DNA from: Streptomyces sp. SLBN-31
Lineage (GTDB): Bacteria; Actinomycetota; Actinomycetes; Streptomycetales; Streptomycetaceae
NCBI RefSeq assembly: GCF_006715395.1
Contig: NZ_VFNC01000003.1
Coordinates: 682,001-746,000 of the forward strand
Reading direction: 5' to 3'
Length of the DNA: 64,000 nucleotides
Shown here piece after piece: positions 26,936-37,008 of this stretch. The notes under the pieces were generated by a model that saw only the letters and a list, made by a program, of their open reading frames with translations, ran no database searches and was not told where the DNA came from. Every line of letters begins with the position of its first letter. Within the stretch, counting starts at the first letter, position 1. A program made the translations under genes and the position numbers.

Positions 26936-27553
26936 TCAGAGGGGACGGAGAGCCGGCTCCTTCTGCACAGCTCCCAGCAGTCGGTCGAGCGCCATCTCCA
27001 CGTCTTCCTTCCAGGAGAGCGTCGTCCGTAGCTCCAGCCGCAGGCGCGGGTGAACAGGGTGCGGCCGCACGGTCTTGAAGCCCACGGCCAGGAGATGATC
27101 GGCCGGCAGGACACACGCCGGCTCCTTCCACCGCGCGTCCCCGAAGGCTTCAATCGCCTTGAAGCCCCGGCGCAGGAGGTCCTTGGCGACGGTCTGCACC
27201 ATCACCCTCCCCAGTCCCTGCCCCTGGTAACCCGGCATGATGGACGCGGTGATCAGCTGCACCGCGTCCGGTGACACGGGGCTGGTGGGAAACGCCGTGG
27301 AGCGGGGCACATAGGCGGGCGGGGCATAGAGCACGAAACCCACTGGCGCGTCGTCGACATAGACGACCCGGCCGCAGGACCCCCAGTCCAGCAGGACGGC
27401 GGAGATCCACGACTCCTTCTCCAGGGCGGCCGTGCCGGCCTTTACCGCGGCCTCTCCGCTGACTGGGTCGAGTTCCCAGAAGACACACGACCGGCAGCGG
27501 TTGGGAAGGTCCTGAAGGTTGTCCAGCGTGAGCGGTACGAGCCGACGCCCCAT
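26936..27553 (-). CDS. GNAT family N-acetyltransferase
   Basis: 205 residues from ATG 27553, which has a GAGGA ribosome site; the frame extends 91 codons upstream but without family features. The acetyl-CoA loop is Q-G-Q-G-L-G-R-V-M (about 118-126), following the beta strand L-I-T-A-S-I-M-P-G-Y. An N-terminal C-R-S-C pair (residues 19-22) is unusual for GNAT proteins and might bind metal. A GNAT gene between trxA and parB is a conserved Streptomyces feature; the substrate is unknown. Confidence 0.85.
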   Translation of the reverse strand: MGRRLVPLTLDNLQDLPNRCRSCVFWELDPVSGEAAVKAGTAALEKESWISAVLLDWGSCGRVVYVDDAPVGFVLYAPPAYVPRSTAFPTSPVSPDAVQLITASIMPGYQGQGLGRVMVQTVAKDLLRRGFKAIEAFGDARWKEPACVLPADHLLAVGFKTVRPHPVHPRLRLELRTTLSWKEDVEMALDRLLGAVQKEPALRPL

Positions 27554-27699
27554 GAAGGCTGTTCCTCGCTTCCTCCGCTCGCGGCGCCGCGAGCGGCTGT
27601 CATAGAGCTCCGTTCCCTCAGAAGGCTGCCGACGAAGCCGCCGACCGCCCCCAGCCCCAGGGCCGCGCTCATCAATCCGGTCCGGCTCACCGTTCCCAT
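27442..27699 (-). CDS. Possible small membrane peptide gene overlapping the GNAT start
   Basis: ATG 27699 follows a GGGGAGG ribosome site. The first 25 codons have the very high third-position GC of real Streptomyces genes and encode a hydrophobic stretch (G-L-M-S-A-A-L-G-L-G-A-V-G-G-F). After about codon 30 codon usage decays, and the frame then runs into the GNAT gene in another frame. It may be a short real gene, a decayed one, or chance. Confidence 0.3.
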   Translation of the reverse strand: MGTVSRTGLMSAALGLGAVGGFVGSLLRERSSMTAARGAASGGSEEQPSWGVGSYRSRWTTFRTFPTAAGRVSSGNSTQSAERPR

Positions 27700-27799
27700 G
27701 GCCCCTGCCTCCCCTCAGAGGTTGCCTGGTGAATGCGCCACACCCGATCGCATCGTATCCACGATGCGATTCCATCGATACCGACTGACAGCAAAGAGC

Positions 27800-27831
27800 G
27801 GGCCGTGTCCGGTACACACCGGACACGGCCC
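27800..27831 (-). terminator. Terminator after parB
   Basis: Perfect 14-bp stem GGGCCGTGTCCGGT / ACCGGACACGGCCC, four-base loop, about 45 bases past the parB stop in its direction. Confidence 0.75.
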
Positions 27832-27875
27832 GTCTGGCCGGTCACCGGCCCACAGAGGGTCGGCGGCCACACTTC

Positions 27876-28976
27876 CTACGCCTCGGACTCCTCGGAGTCC
27901 CCGTCGTGAAGGCCCTGCTGAAACACCGGTCCCTCGCCGGGAGCGAGCGTGCCGAGGATTCGCTCAAGGTCTTCCATCGACGCGAACTCGACGGTGATCT
28001 TGCCCTTCTTCTGCCCCAGGTCGACCTTCACGCGTGTCTCGAAACGGTCCGAGAGCCGGGTGGCGAGGTCCGTCAGCGCCGGGGAGACCCGGGTGCCGGC
28101 ACGGGGCCCCTTGGCGCGCTGAGCGATCTGCGGCCGCGAACCCATCAGGGTCACGATCTCCTCGACGGCCCGCACCGAGAGCCCCTCCGCGACGATGCGG
28201 TGGGCCAGCCGATCCTGCTCCTCCGAGTCCTCGACTGAGAGCAGGGCCCGCGCATGACCGGCCGACAGCACGCCGGCCGCCACCCGGCGCTGCACGGCCG
28301 GCGAGAGCTTCAGCAGACGCAGTGTGTTGGACACCTGCGGGCGAGACCGGCCGATGCGGTCGGCCAGCTGGTCGTGGGTGCAGTTGAAGTCCTTCAGGAG
28401 CTGGTCGTAGGCGGCGGCCTCTTCCAGCGGGTTCAGCTGCGCGCGGTGCAGGTTCTCCAGAAGGGCGTCCAGAAGGAGCTTGTCGTCGTCCGTGGCCCGC
28501 ACGATCGCCGGGATCGCGTCCAGGCCCGCCTCACGGCTGGCCCGCCAGCGCCGCTCGCCCATGATGAGCTCGTAGCGCGAGGGAGCGACCTGACGCACGA
28601 CGACCGGCTGGAGAAGGCCGACCTCCTGAATGGAGGTCACCAGTTCCTGCAGAGCGTCCTCGTCGAAGACCTCACGGGGCTGGCGCGGGTTCGGGGTGAT
28701 GGAGTCGAGGGGAAGCTCCGCGAAGTGAGCGCCCACCGGGGCCGCGGGAATCTCCTCGACACTGTGCTGCGACGGCACCTCGGTTTCATGTGAAACCGGC
28801 GGCAGCGTTGTCACCTTCGCCGCGGCCACTCCGCGCTCGGTCGTCAGCACCGGGACCGACGACGAGGACGCGGCACCGGCGCCTCCCACCGCGGCCGACG
28901 CCGGCGTCTTCTCCGTCGGGGCAGCGGGGATCAGTGCGCCGAGTCCACGGCCCAAACCCCTCCGTCGCTCGCTCAC
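27876..28976 (-). CDS. parB: Chromosome-partitioning protein ParB
   Basis: 366 residues from a GTG whose last bases overlap the parA stop (GTGA), so translation is coupled. N-terminal [13 protein letters not shown] (ParA contact), CTPase domain with box P-N-P-R-Q-P-R and G-E-R-R-W-R-A, the HTH that reads parS (about 200-250), and the C-terminal dimer domain. It binds the parS sites listed here, spreads as a CTP clamp and organises the origin region. In Streptomyces it is needed for accurate segregation into spores. A variant parS site lies inside the gene. Confidence 0.97.
   Translation of the reverse strand: MSERRRGLGRGLGALIPAAPTEKTPASAAVGGAGAASSSSVPVLTTERGVAAAKVTTLPPVSHETEVPSQHSVEEIPAAPVGAHFAELPLDSITPNPRQPREVFDEDALQELVTSIQEVGLLQPVVVRQVAPSRYELIMGERRWRASREAGLDAIPAIVRATDDDKLLLDALLENLHRAQLNPLEEAAAYDQLLKDFNCTHDQLADRIGRSRPQVSNTLRLLKLSPAVQRRVAAGVLSAGHARALLSVEDSEEQDRLAHRIVAEGLSVRAVEEIVTLMGSRPQIAQRAKGPRAGTRVSPALTDLATRLSDRFETRVKVDLGQKKGKITVEFASMEDLERILGTLAPGEGPVFQQGLHDGDSEESEA
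28783..28796. promoter_or_regulatory. Variant parS site inside parB (one base off)
   Basis: GTTTCATGTGAAAC; one central C of the consensus is T, so it is not perfectly palindromic. ParB binding may be weaker. Confidence 0.5.
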
Positions 28977-30046
28977 TGAATACCCTCCACCATGCTCGGG
29001 TTGCTCTGGGCGCCGATATGGGCCTGCGTCGGGTCGTAACTGACGCCGACACCCTTCAGCGCGATTTCTCGTGCCGCCTCAAGATAGGACAACGCACCGC
29101 TGGACCCCGGATCGTAGGTCAGCACTGTCTGTCCATAGCTCGGCGCCTCGGAGATACGGACCGAGCGGGGAATGCTCGTCCGCAGCACCTCGTCACCGAA
29201 GTGGGTGCGCACCTCTTCCGCGACCTGCGACGCGAGCCGCGTCCGGCCGTCGTACATGGTGAGCAGGATCGTCGATACGTGCAGGGCGGGGTTGAGGTGC
29301 CCCCGCACCAGGTCGACGTTGCGCAGCAGCTGGCCCAGACCCTCCAGCGCGTAGTACTCGCACTGGATCGGGATGAGGACCTCCGCACCGGCGACCAACG
29401 CGTTGACCGTCAGCAGACCGAGCGAGGGCGGGCAGTCGATGAGGATGTAGTCCAGTGGGTGCTCGTAGGCCTGGATCGCGCGCTGGAGCCTGCTCTCACG
29501 TGCCACCAGGGAGACCAGCTCGATCTCCGCACCGGCGAGATCGATCGTGGCGGGCGCGCAGAAGAGCCCCTCGACATCCGGGACGGGCTGAACGACGTCG
29601 GCCAGCGGCTTGCTGTCGATCAGAACGTCGTAGATGGACGGCACTTCGGCGTGGTGGTCGATCCCCAAGGCCGTCGACGCGTTGCCCTGCGGGTCGAGGT
29701 CGATCACGAGGACCCGGCCTCCGTGGACGGCCAGCGAAGCCGCGAGGTTGACCGTCGTCGTCGTCTTGCCCACGCCACCCTTCTGGTTGGCGACCACGAT
29801 GACGCGGGTCTGCTCGGGCCGCGGCAGGCCCTCGCCTGCGCGACTCAGAGCTTCCACGGCCAGTTGGGCAGCACGACCGATCGGAGTGTCGTCCATCGGG
29901 GGCGGTGTTTCACGTGAAACATCCTCCCCCATCGACTCGGTACGGGGACCGGGGACCGGATCGGTCATCGGTCCCGCGATGTTGGCGTCGGACCGCAAGG
30001 ATTCACTCTCCTCGACTTCAGGCTCGCAATGAACAGAGCCTCCCAT
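28973..30046 (-). CDS. parA: Chromosome-partitioning ATPase ParA
   Basis: 357 residues from ATG 30046 (M-G-G-S-V-H-C-E), matching the Streptomyces protein length; an in-frame ATG at 30220 would add 58 residues and run through a parS site. A disordered N-terminus of about 80 residues precedes the deviant Walker [11 protein letters not shown], then D-L-D-P-Q-G-N and I-D-C-P-P-S-L-G-L. ParA binds DNA non-specifically in its ATP form and positions ParB-parS complexes. It is cotranscribed with parB. Confidence 0.96.
   Translation of the reverse strand: MGGSVHCEPEVEESESLRSDANIAGPMTDPVPGPRTESMGEDVSRETPPPMDDTPIGRAAQLAVEALSRAGEGLPRPEQTRVIVVANQKGGVGKTTTTVNLAASLAVHGGRVLVIDLDPQGNASTALGIDHHAEVPSIYDVLIDSKPLADVVQPVPDVEGLFCAPATIDLAGAEIELVSLVARESRLQRAIQAYEHPLDYILIDCPPSLGLLTVNALVAGAEVLIPIQCEYYALEGLGQLLRNVDLVRGHLNPALHVSTILLTMYDGRTRLASQVAEEVRTHFGDEVLRTSIPRSVRISEAPSYGQTVLTYDPGSSGALSYLEAAREIALKGVGVSYDPTQAHIGAQSNPSMVEGIQ
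29907..29920. promoter_or_regulatory. parS: parS site inside parA
   Basis: Perfect GTTTCACGTGAAAC in the segment encoding the disordered N-terminus (D-V-S-R-E-T). Confidence 0.95.
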
Positions 30047-30204
30047 GCCTTCGGGGTCGTGAACCAGTGAGGCCTGGGGTTCTGTGGAGAAATCCACCTC
30101 TGTGGACAGCTCCGTTCCCTCATCGAGTGAACCGAAAGGCTTGCGGTCGCGGGGTTCGGCCGCGGCGCGGCCCCGGCTGATGATGCCGTGCAGCAATGAG
30201 CGAC

Positions 30205-30218
30205 GTTTCACGTGAAAC
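30205..30218. promoter_or_regulatory. parS: parS site upstream of parA
   Basis: Perfect GTTTCACGTGAAAC about 160 bases before the parA start, in the region that must contain the parAB promoter. ParB bound here could affect its own operon. Confidence 0.95.
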
Positions 30219-30310
30219 ACGATGCAGCGCAGCGGCGATCGAACTGTCGCGACACTCCGGATGCATAGGTTTGGCGCCTTGTGTGGAGTAAGTCTCGTCG
30301 TCAGGATGGA

Positions 30311-31027
30311 TCACCGACGCCGACGAGTCCTGCCCGTCCGGGCCGCCTTGGCCCGCTTGGCCGCGAAGCGGACGCCGCCCGGGCTCTCGCCGACCTCCAC
30401 TCGCACCACGGTGGACAAGGGATCCACCACGCCCTCACCGACGTGCAGGACCGACGTCTCCACGGCGCCGAGCTTGCTCAGGGCCGTGGCGGCGGCCTTC
30501 AGCTCCTCCTCGGCCGTGTCCCCCTTGAGGGCCAGCATCTCCCCGTACGGCCGCAGCAGCGGAATGCCCCACGCGGCCAGGCGGTCCAGCGGGGCCACGG
30601 CCCGTGCGGTCACGACGTGCACCGCCGGCAGCTTGCCCATGACCTCCTCGGCCCGGCCCCGCATGACCGTCACATGGTCCAGGCCCAGCAGCTCCACGAC
30701 CTCCGTGAGGAAGTTCGTGCGCCGCAGCAGGGGCTCCAGCAGCGTGATCTTCAGGTCCTCCCGGACGAGGGCCAACGGAATACCGGGCAGACCGGCTCCC
30801 GAGCCCACGTCGCACACGGTCACGCCCTCGGGCACGACCTCCGAGAGCACGGCGCAGTTCAGCAGGTGCCGCTCCCACAGGCGGGGCACTTCGCGTGGCC
30901 CGATGAGACCGCGCTGCACACCCGCCTCGGCGAGCAGCTCCGCGTAGCGAACCGCGTCCGCGAAGCGATCACCGAACACCTCACGCGCCTGCTCGGGCGC
31001 AGGGGGGAGCTCCGCTGCCTCCGTCAC
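30311..31027 (-). CDS. rsmG: 16S rRNA (guanine527-N7)-methyltransferase RsmG
   Basis: 238 residues from GTG 31027 (GGAAGGA ribosome site). It carries the SAM motif V-C-D-V-G-S-G-A-G-L-P-G-I-P-L-A at about residues 75-90 and the family segment L-L-E-P-L-L-R-R-T-N-F-L-T-E-V. It methylates G527 of 16S rRNA; loss gives low-level streptomycin resistance and, in Streptomyces, altered antibiotic output. It lies between jag and parA, the usual order. Confidence 0.96.
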   Translation of the reverse strand: MTEAAELPPAPEQAREVFGDRFADAVRYAELLAEAGVQRGLIGPREVPRLWERHLLNCAVLSEVVPEGVTVCDVGSGAGLPGIPLALVREDLKITLLEPLLRRTNFLTEVVELLGLDHVTVMRGRAEEVMGKLPAVHVVTARAVAPLDRLAAWGIPLLRPYGEMLALKGDTAEEELKAAATALSKLGAVETSVLHVGEGVVDPLSTVVRVEVGESPGGVRFAAKRAKAARTGRTRRRR

Positions 31028-31096
31028 GGGGACCGTCCTTCCGTACCGCATCGGCGCATCACAGCGCCGGCCACCAGAACTACCAGGCTGACAAAG

Positions 31097-31129
31097 TCCG
31101 GCCCCGTCTGCGCTACAGACGGGGCCGGA
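31097..31129 (-). terminator. Terminator after the rpmH-to-jag operon
   Basis: Perfect 14-bp stem TCCGGCCCCGTCTG / CAGACGGGGCCGGA with a five-base loop, between jag and rsmG. Confidence 0.75.
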
Positions 31130-31146
31130 GGAACGTATGGATCCGA

Positions 31147-31659
31147 TCAGGCGGGAAGCACGACGACGAAGCGCTGCGGCTCTTCGCCCTCGGACTCGCT
31201 GCGCAGGCCCGCGGCCTTGACCGCGTCGTGCACGACCTTGCGCTCGAAGGGCGTCATCGGCTTCATCTTCACCGGCTCACCGGTGTTCTTGACCTCGGCC
31301 GCGGCCTTGGAGCCCAGCTCGGAGAGTTCGGCGCGCTTCTGGGCGCGGTAGCCGGCGATGTCCAGCATCAGACGGCTGCGGTCGCCGGTCTCCCGGTGCA
31401 CGGCCAGGCGCGTGAGCTCCTGGAGTGCCTCCAGCACCTCACCGTCACGGCCGACCAGCTTCTGCAGGTCTCGGCTCCCCGTGTCGCTGATGATCGAGAC
31501 AGCGGCGCGGTCGGCCTCGACGTCCATGTCGATGTCGCCGTCGAGATCGGCGATGTCCAGCAGACCCTCGAGGTAGTCCGCCGCGATCTCGCCCTCCTGC
31601 TCCAGGCGGGTCAGGGTGTCTGCACCCTCGGCAGCGGCGGAGGTGGTGCCTTCCGTCAC
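31147..31659 (-). CDS. jag: Jag/KhpB family RNA-binding protein
   Basis: 170 residues. A KH-like domain (about 30-100: S-R-D-L-Q-K-L-V-G-R-D-G-E-V-L-E-A-L-Q) is followed by a C-terminal R3H domain (about 105-170: L-M-L-D-I-A-G-Y-R then M-T-P-F-E-R-K-V-V-H-D-A-V). Jag proteins bind RNA and, in other Gram-positives, influence wall synthesis and division. It starts at GTG 31659, 15 bases after yidC, in the same operon. Confidence 0.93.
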   Translation of the reverse strand: MTEGTTSAAAEGADTLTRLEQEGEIAADYLEGLLDIADLDGDIDMDVEADRAAVSIISDTGSRDLQKLVGRDGEVLEALQELTRLAVHRETGDRSRLMLDIAGYRAQKRAELSELGSKAAAEVKNTGEPVKMKPMTPFERKVVHDAVKAAGLRSESEGEEPQRFVVVLPA

Positions 31660-31674
31660 GGGATGGGCTCCTTC

Positions 31675-32967
31675 TTACTTCTTGGACGGGGACTTGGGGC
31701 GCTGCGGGCCCTTGCGCTGCCCGGACTGGGCCTTGCTGCGGGTGCCGCTGGCGGGCTGCGAGGCGGCCTTCTTGGCAGCGGCGGCAGGCTTGGCGTCCTC
31801 CGGCTTGGCGTCCTCGGGCTCGTCGGACTTGCTCAGCGACGTGGTCGGTCCGGAGTCGCCCGGCTTGGTCGGGCCGGACTGACGCTGGGCCTTGGTCTGA
31901 CGCTTGGGCTGCTGACGCTTGGGGGCGGCGGCGCCGGTGGCCGGCGTACCGTCCTCGGTCTGCGTGACCACGGCGGCGTCGCTCTTCACCACGGTGCCGT
32001 CGGCCTGGGCGGCGAGGCCCGCCTTGGTGAGACCGTTGATGAACTTGCGCTCGAACTCGTTGCGGTCGCGGCCCTTGGCGACGATCGCCTTCACGATGGT
32101 CTTCTCGCTGCGCCGGCGGACCTTGCCGTGGTGCGTGACGTGCTTGGTCAGACGCTCCAGGTAGGCGGCCTGGGCCTTGGAACCCGGGGTCGGGTTGTTG
32201 TGGATGACGTACATCTGCTGGCCCATGGTCCACACGTTGGTGGTCAGCCAGTAGACGAGGACACCGACCGGGAAGTTGATGCCGAAGACGGCGAACATAA
32301 CCGGGAAGACGTACATCAGCATCTTCTGCTGCTGCATGAACGGCGTCTTGACCGTGGTGTCGACGTTCTTCGTCATCAGCTGGCGCTGCGTGTAGAACTG
32401 CGACGCCGACATCAGGACGATCATGATCGCGGTGACGACCCGGACGTCGGTCAGGGAGGCGCCGAGCGACTCCACCTTCGCCGAGCTGTCGGTGAACTTC
32501 GCCGCCAGCGGGGCGCCGAAGATGTGCGCCTTACGGGCGCTGGCGAGCAGCGACTCGTTGATGACGCCGATCGTGGAGCCCGTCGCGATGCCGTTGAGCA
32601 CGTGGTACAGGGCGAAGAAGAACGGCGACTGCGCCAGGATGGGAAGGCACGAGGAGAGCGGGTTGGTGCCCGTCTCCTTGTACAGCTTCATCATCTCTTC
32701 GGACTGGCGCTGCTTGTCGTTCTTGTAGCGCTCCTGGATCTTCTTCATCTCGGGCTGGAGCGTCTGCATCGCCCGAGTGGCCTTGATCTGCTTCACGAAG
32801 AGCGGGATCAGGCAGATCCGGATCAGGATCACCAGGGACACGATGGACAGGCCCCAGGCCCAGCCCGTGTCAGGACCGAAGATCTTCCCGTACACGGAGT
32901 GGAACTGGACGATGACCCATGAGACGGGTGTCGTGATGAAGCTGAAGAGGCTGGCAATCGTGTCCAC
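31675..32967 (-). CDS. yidC: Membrane protein insertase YidC
   Basis: 430 residues from GTG 32967. The Oxa1/YidC core has five membrane helices (about 5-230), with the conserved cytoplasmic hairpin [21 protein letters not shown] and [14 protein letters not shown]. The C-terminal tail of about 180 residues is basic and Lys/Ala/Pro-rich, suited to binding ribosomes. It inserts membrane proteins alone or with SecYEG. It lies three bases after yidD. Confidence 0.96.
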   Translation of the reverse strand: MDTIASLFSFITTPVSWVIVQFHSVYGKIFGPDTGWAWGLSIVSLVILIRICLIPLFVKQIKATRAMQTLQPEMKKIQERYKNDKQRQSEEMMKLYKETGTNPLSSCLPILAQSPFFFALYHVLNGIATGSTIGVINESLLASARKAHIFGAPLAAKFTDSSAKVESLGASLTDVRVVTAIMIVLMSASQFYTQRQLMTKNVDTTVKTPFMQQQKMLMYVFPVMFAVFGINFPVGVLVYWLTTNVWTMGQQMYVIHNNPTPGSKAQAAYLERLTKHVTHHGKVRRRSEKTIVKAIVAKGRDRNEFERKFINGLTKAGLAAQADGTVVKSDAAVVTQTEDGTPATGAAAPKRQQPKRQTKAQRQSGPTKPGDSGPTTSLSKSDEPEDAKPEDAKPAAAAKKAASQPASGTRSKAQSGQRKGPQRPKSPSKK

Positions 32968-32970
32968 TAA

Positions 32971-33348
32971 TCATGCTCCTTGGGCATGGGACGAGGTCTC
33001 TGCGGCCGGGCTCGAAGGAGGATTCTCTTCGGTGCTCGAAACAGGATTCTCTTCGGGGGCCGTTTCGGCGGCGGAGGACCCGCCCCTGCGTGCACGCCAC
33101 GCGTCACGCAGCATTTCGTGCCATCGCGGACGCTTGCGGGGCGGTACATGGTCCACACCGCCCAGCGACCACGGATTGCACCGCAGGATGCGCCAGGCGG
33201 TGAGCGCCGTGCCCTTGATCGCGCCGTGCCGGTCGATGGCCGTGTAGCCGTAGTGGGAACACGACGGGTAGTACTTGCACACCGGCCCGAGCAGCGGACT
33301 GATCGTCCACTGGTACAGCTTGATCAGAGCCAGCAGTGGGTACTTCAT
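32971..33348 (-). CDS. yidD: Membrane protein insertion efficiency factor YidD
   Basis: 125 residues. The DUF37 signature is complete: [23 protein letters not shown] and W-R-I-L-R-C-N-P-W, with three conserved cysteines. A disordered tail of about 45 residues rich in Glu/Ser/Pro is longer than in most bacteria. It aids YidC-dependent insertion. The ATG overlaps the rnpA stop (ATGA). Confidence 0.93.
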   Translation of the reverse strand: MKYPLLALIKLYQWTISPLLGPVCKYYPSCSHYGYTAIDRHGAIKGTALTAWRILRCNPWSLGGVDHVPPRKRPRWHEMLRDAWRARRGGSSAAETAPEENPVSSTEENPPSSPAAETSSHAQGA

Positions 33349-33716
33349 CGCGCGCCCCCTCCCAGCAACCGCTCGATGGCGGCATCCAGGTCTCGGGCCA
33401 GTTGTGCATGGTCGGCATCGCCCGCGCCGGGCAACGCTCGTACGACTACCAGGCTACCGGGGGGCAGGAGAGCCACCCGCTCGCGCATCAGATGACGCAG
33501 TCTGCGCTTGACCTTGTTGCGTACGACCGCACCACCCACGGCCTTGCTCACGACGAAACCCGCACGCGTCGGGGGAGCGCTCTCCCCAGGCGCGTGCGGG
33601 TCCGTGGCACCGCTACGAAGATGGACGACGAGGGACGGGCGTCCGGCCCGGCGCCCTCGTCGTACCGCGGTCGCGAAGTCCTCGCGCCGCCTCAGCCGGT
33701 TCTCGGTGGGCAGCAC
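33345..33716 (-). CDS. rnpA: Ribonuclease P protein component
   Basis: 123 residues from GTG 33716. It begins [14 protein letters not shown] and has the RNase P RNR motif in [12 protein letters not shown] at about residues 65-76. It pairs with RNase P RNA to mature tRNA 5' ends. It lies 21 bases after rpmH in the operon. Confidence 0.95.
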   Translation of the reverse strand: MLPTENRLRRREDFATAVRRGRRAGRPSLVVHLRSGATDPHAPGESAPPTRAGFVVSKAVGGAVVRNKVKRRLRHLMRERVALLPPGSLVVVRALPGAGDADHAQLARDLDAAIERLLGGGAR

Positions 33717-33737
33717 GACGGCATGACCTGACCGGGA

Positions 33738-33875
33738 TCAGGCGGACAGGCTGGCGCGACCCTTGGCGCGACGGTTCGCGAGAATCGCACGGCCGGCACG
33801 GGTCCGCATCCGCAGACGGAAGCCGTGGGTCTTGGCGCGACGACGGTTGTTCGGCTGGAAGGTGCGCTTGCTCAC
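33738..33875 (-). CDS. rpmH: 50S ribosomal protein L34
   Basis: 45 residues from GTG 33875 with a TGGAG ribosome site. The sequence is the canonical L34: [20 protein letters not shown] then M-R-T-R-A-G-R. A much longer in-frame extension upstream is not translated, judging by length and codon use. First gene of the leftward operon, divergent from dnaA. Confidence 0.98.
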   Translation of the reverse strand: MSKRTFQPNNRRRAKTHGFRLRMRTRAGRAILANRRAKGRASLSA

Positions 33876-34259
33876 TCGGGGGCTCCAGAGATCAAATCGG
33901 TGGTTGCGGGTGCCGTGCTGGCTGTCACCGTGCGCCCACGAGTAGCTCGCAGTTACGCCCGAGTGCACCGCTTCCCGATCACCTGACGCGATCTGTGCCC
34001 TTCGGAGGCAGGCGGCAGCAGCCATCGACAACTCGACCTGGTTACGGTACGCGGGGCTACGCCATCCGGTCAAACCAGGGATCACGGAGAGACACTATCC
34101 ACAGGCTGGGGACAACAACTTGAACCGCACCCGTCGCCCTGACTACCGTGGCTGAACTCCGATTCATTCCCTTGAACCCTTGTTCATGGCTCCACCCCAT
34201 TTGAATCCCGACCCGTCCCACAACCACACGTTCGTGGGACTCGTGAGAGAGCGTGCCCT
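33876..34259. promoter_or_regulatory. rpmH / dnaA divergent promoter region
   Basis: About 385 bases with no gene. A DnaA-box-like CTATCCACA lies at 34095-34103, consistent with DnaA repressing its own promoter as shown in Streptomyces. Promoters for both operons must lie here; I cannot place -10/-35 boxes with confidence. Confidence 0.55.
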
Positions 34260-36248
34260 GTGGCTGACGTACCTGCCGATCTTGCCGCAGTGTGGCCACG
34301 AGTACTCGAACAGCTCCTGGGTGAGGGCCGGGGACAGGGTGTGGAGACGAAGGACGAGCACTGGATCCGCCGCTGCCAGCCCCTCGCGCTCGTCGCCGAC
34401 ACCGCGCTGCTCGCCGTACCGAACGAGTTTGCGAAGGGTGTGCTCGAAGGGCGGCTCGCGCCGATCGTCAGCGAGACCCTGAGCCGCGAGTGTGGTCGTC
34501 CGATCCGCATCGCGATCACGGTCGACGACTCCGCGGGCGAGCCCCCCGCCCCTCCGGCGCCCCCGGCCCGCAGCCAGCAGCGTTACGAGGAACCCGAGCT
34601 CCCCTCCGGTGGCTACGACAACGGTCAGTACGACGGCTACGGCCGTCACCGCGCCGACGACCACCGCCCCGGCCGACCCGACCAGCTCCCCGGCGCCCCC
34701 GGGGACCAGCTGCCCACGGCCCGTCCCGCCTACCCGGGCGAGTACCAACGCCCCGAGCCCGGCGCCTGGCCGCGCCCCTCGCAGGACGACTACGGCTGGC
34801 AGCAGCAGCGTCTCGGCTTCCCGGAGCGGGACCCGTACGCGTCCCCGTCGCAGGAGTCCTACGGCTCCCCGCAGGACTCGTACAACCCCGGGGCCCAGGA
34901 CTACCGCCCGCAGTCGATGGAGCGCCCCTCCTACGACAGCCCGCGCCCCGACTACGACCAGGGCCGTCCCGACTACGACCAGGGGCGTCCCGACTACGAC
35001 AAGCCCCGCTCCGACTACGACCAGCCGCGCTCCGACTACGACCACGGGCGCCAGGACTACGACCAGCGGGACGGCCGCCGCGAGCTGCCCGAGCCGTCGG
35101 CCGGCTCCGGACACGTGCACCGCGGCGGCCCGGTCGGCTCCCAGCTGCCCGCCTCCAGCGGCGCCCCCGGCCCGCTGGCCGCGAAGCCCGCGCCGGCGAG
35201 CGGCCCCGGCGAGCCCACCGCGCGCCTGAATCCGAAGTACCTCTTCGACACGTTCGTCATCGGCGCCTCCAACCGCTTCGCGCACGCGGCCGCGGTGGCC
35301 GTGGCCGAGGCGCCGGCGAAGGCGTACAACCCTCTGTTCATCTACGGGGAGTCGGGGCTCGGCAAGACGCACCTGCTGCACGCGATCGGGCACTACGCGC
35401 GCAGCCTCTACCCGGGCACGCGCGTGCGGTACGTGAGCTCGGAGGAGTTCACCAACGAGTTCATCAACTCCATCCGCGACGGCAAGGGCGACAGCTTCCG
35501 CAAGCGCTACCGCGAGATGGACATCCTGCTCGTCGACGACATCCAGTTCCTCGCGGACAAGGAGTCGACGCAGGAGGAGTTCTTCCACACCTTCAACACG
35601 CTCCACAACGCCAACAAGCAGATCGTGCTCTCCAGCGACCGGCCGCCCAAGCAGCTGGTGACGCTGGAGGACCGGCTGCGGAACCGTTTCGAGTGGGGCC
35701 TGATCACCGACGTCCAGCCGCCCGAGCTGGAGACGCGGATCGCGATCCTCCGTAAGAAGGCGGTGCAGGAGCAGCTCAACGCCCCGCCGGAGGTGCTGGA
35801 GTTCATCGCCTCACGGATCTCGCGGAACATCCGTGAGCTGGAGGGCGCGCTGATCCGGGTGACGGCGTTCGCCTCCCTCAACCGGCAGCCGGTGGACCTG
35901 GGTCTGACGGAGATCGTCCTGAAGGACCTCATCCCCGGGGGCGAGGACTCGGCGCCCGAGATCACCTCGACGGCCATCATGAGCGCGACCGCCGACTACT
36001 TCGGCCTCACCGTCGAGGACCTGTGCGGCACCTCCCGCGGCCGCGCCCTGGTCACCGCCCGCCAGATCGCCATGTACCTGTGCCGTGAGCTGACGGACCT
36101 GTCGCTGCCGAAGATCGGCGCGCTGTTCGGCGGCCGCGACCACACGACGGTGATGCACGCGGACCGCAAGATCCGCAATCTGATGGCCGAGCGCCGCTCG
36201 ATCTACAACCAGGTGACCGAGCTGACGAACCGCATCAAGAACGGCTGA
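34260..36248 (+). CDS. dnaA: Chromosomal replication initiator DnaA
   Basis: 662 residues from GTG 34260. Domain I (about 1-95) is followed by a very long Pro/Asp/Tyr-rich domain II (about 96-320) containing six seven-residue repeats of R-P-D-Y-D-Q-G type at 34944-35069. The AAA+ domain has Walker [10 protein letters not shown] and Walker [10 protein letters not shown]. Domain IV has the DnaA-box reader [10 protein letters not shown]. Streptomyces DnaA is unusually long because of domain II. It binds the boxes downstream at oriC. Confidence 0.98.
   Translation: MADVPADLAAVWPRVLEQLLGEGRGQGVETKDEHWIRRCQPLALVADTALLAVPNEFAKGVLEGRLAPIVSETLSRECGRPIRIAITVDDSAGEPPAPPAPPARSQQRYEEPELPSGGYDNGQYDGYGRHRADDHRPGRPDQLPGAPGDQLPTARPAYPGEYQRPEPGAWPRPSQDDYGWQQQRLGFPERDPYASPSQESYGSPQDSYNPGAQDYRPQSMERPSYDSPRPDYDQGRPDYDQGRPDYDKPRSDYDQPRSDYDHGRQDYDQRDGRRELPEPSAGSGHVHRGGPVGSQLPASSGAPGPLAAKPAPASGPGEPTARLNPKYLFDTFVIGASNRFAHAAAVAVAEAPAKAYNPLFIYGESGLGKTHLLHAIGHYARSLYPGTRVRYVSSEEFTNEFINSIRDGKGDSFRKRYREMDILLVDDIQFLADKESTQEEFFHTFNTLHNANKQIVLSSDRPPKQLVTLEDRLRNRFEWGLITDVQPPELETRIAILRKKAVQEQLNAPPEVLEFIASRISRNIRELEGALIRVTAFASLNRQPVDLGLTEIVLKDLIPGGEDSAPEITSTAIMSATADYFGLTVEDLCGTSRGRALVTARQIAMYLCRELTDLSLPKIGALFGGRDHTTVMHADRKIRNLMAERRSIYNQVTELTNRIKNG
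34944..35069 (+). repeat. Six 21-bp tandem repeats in dnaA domain II
   Basis: Each unit encodes seven residues of the pattern R-(P/S/Q)-D-Y-D-(Q/K/H)-(G/P/R). The repeats lie in the flexible linker, so unit number may vary between strains. Confidence 0.85.
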
Positions 36249-36270
36249 CACCGGCCGGCTCACGACGCCG

Positions 36271-36306
36271 AGGGCGCCTTTGGGGACGAGATCCCGGGGG
36301 CGCCCT
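36271..36306 (+). terminator. dnaA terminator hairpin
   Basis: Stem AGGGCGCC / GGCGCCCT with an inner GGGA / TCCC, followed by TCTTC, just past the dnaA stop. Confidence 0.65.
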
Positions 36307-36962
36307 TCTTCATGCCGTCGTAGCCGACTGTTCGATTACCTGCCTGGTTACGGCCTCCGTCCACAGATTCGGTGACTTTCTTCCGTCCACATCCTGGGGA
36401 CTGCGAAGTTGTCCAGATCACGGTCCACAGGCACGCTGGCGAAAGACCGTCGGGCCAGGTCAGGTGGCTGTGGATTCGTGGACGAAGGATCTCCACAGAC
36501 TGTGGACAGACGCGTGATCCACAAGCTGTGCACGAAGTTGTCCACCGACAACCCACAGGCTGAGGGCGGTTGTCCCCAGCGATCCCCAGCTTCTCCACAT
36601 GGCTGTCCACTGTTCGGCAACGCGACCCGCCCGATCACCGGGCCGAGTGAAAGCCGTCACACGAAGGTGCCGGCTTGGGCTGTGGGAAAGGTGGGTAAAG
36701 CTGGGGACGACGCTGGGGAGAAGTCGCCTCAGCCTGTGCACGGGGTGTGCAGAACTTTCCGTTCTCCACAGAACCCCTGAGTTGTCCACCGGCTTCGCCC
36801 ACAGGGCCCGTGGACAAAATCTCGCACCTGAGCTGGGAAAACAGGGTTATCCACGGTATCCACAGGCCCTACTACTACTCCCGACTAGAGAGAGCGAGAA
36901 GTCCGTTTCGAAGAGGGCCCTGTGCACAACTCGCCGTCCGGCTCCCGGCTGCCCCTCGTCAC

Positions 36963-37008
36963 GACTTGACCCCGAGAGGCACCTACTGTCAGTGCCGTGC
37001 GTCAGACT
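36963..37008 (+). promoter_or_regulatory. Promoter-like module upstream of dnaN
   Basis: GACTTGACCCCGAGAGGCAC (36963-36982) is followed by CTGTCAGTG, eight bases, then CAGACT (36986-37008). The latter part resembles the actinobacterial RecA-independent DNA-damage promoter (TTGTCRGTG-N8-TAnnnT) with one change in each box. The first 20 bases recur exactly at 57323-57342. Probable dnaN promoter; the PafBC link is inference. Confidence 0.5.

Noticed and set aside
33876..34085. Long N-terminal extension of L34
   Set aside because: L34 is 44-47 residues in nearly all bacteria; the GTG at 33875 has its own ribosome site.
34944..35069. Possible CRISPR or minisatellite array
   Set aside because: Units are in frame in dnaA domain II with no spacers; these are protein repeats. 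No CRISPR array was seen anywhere in the window.
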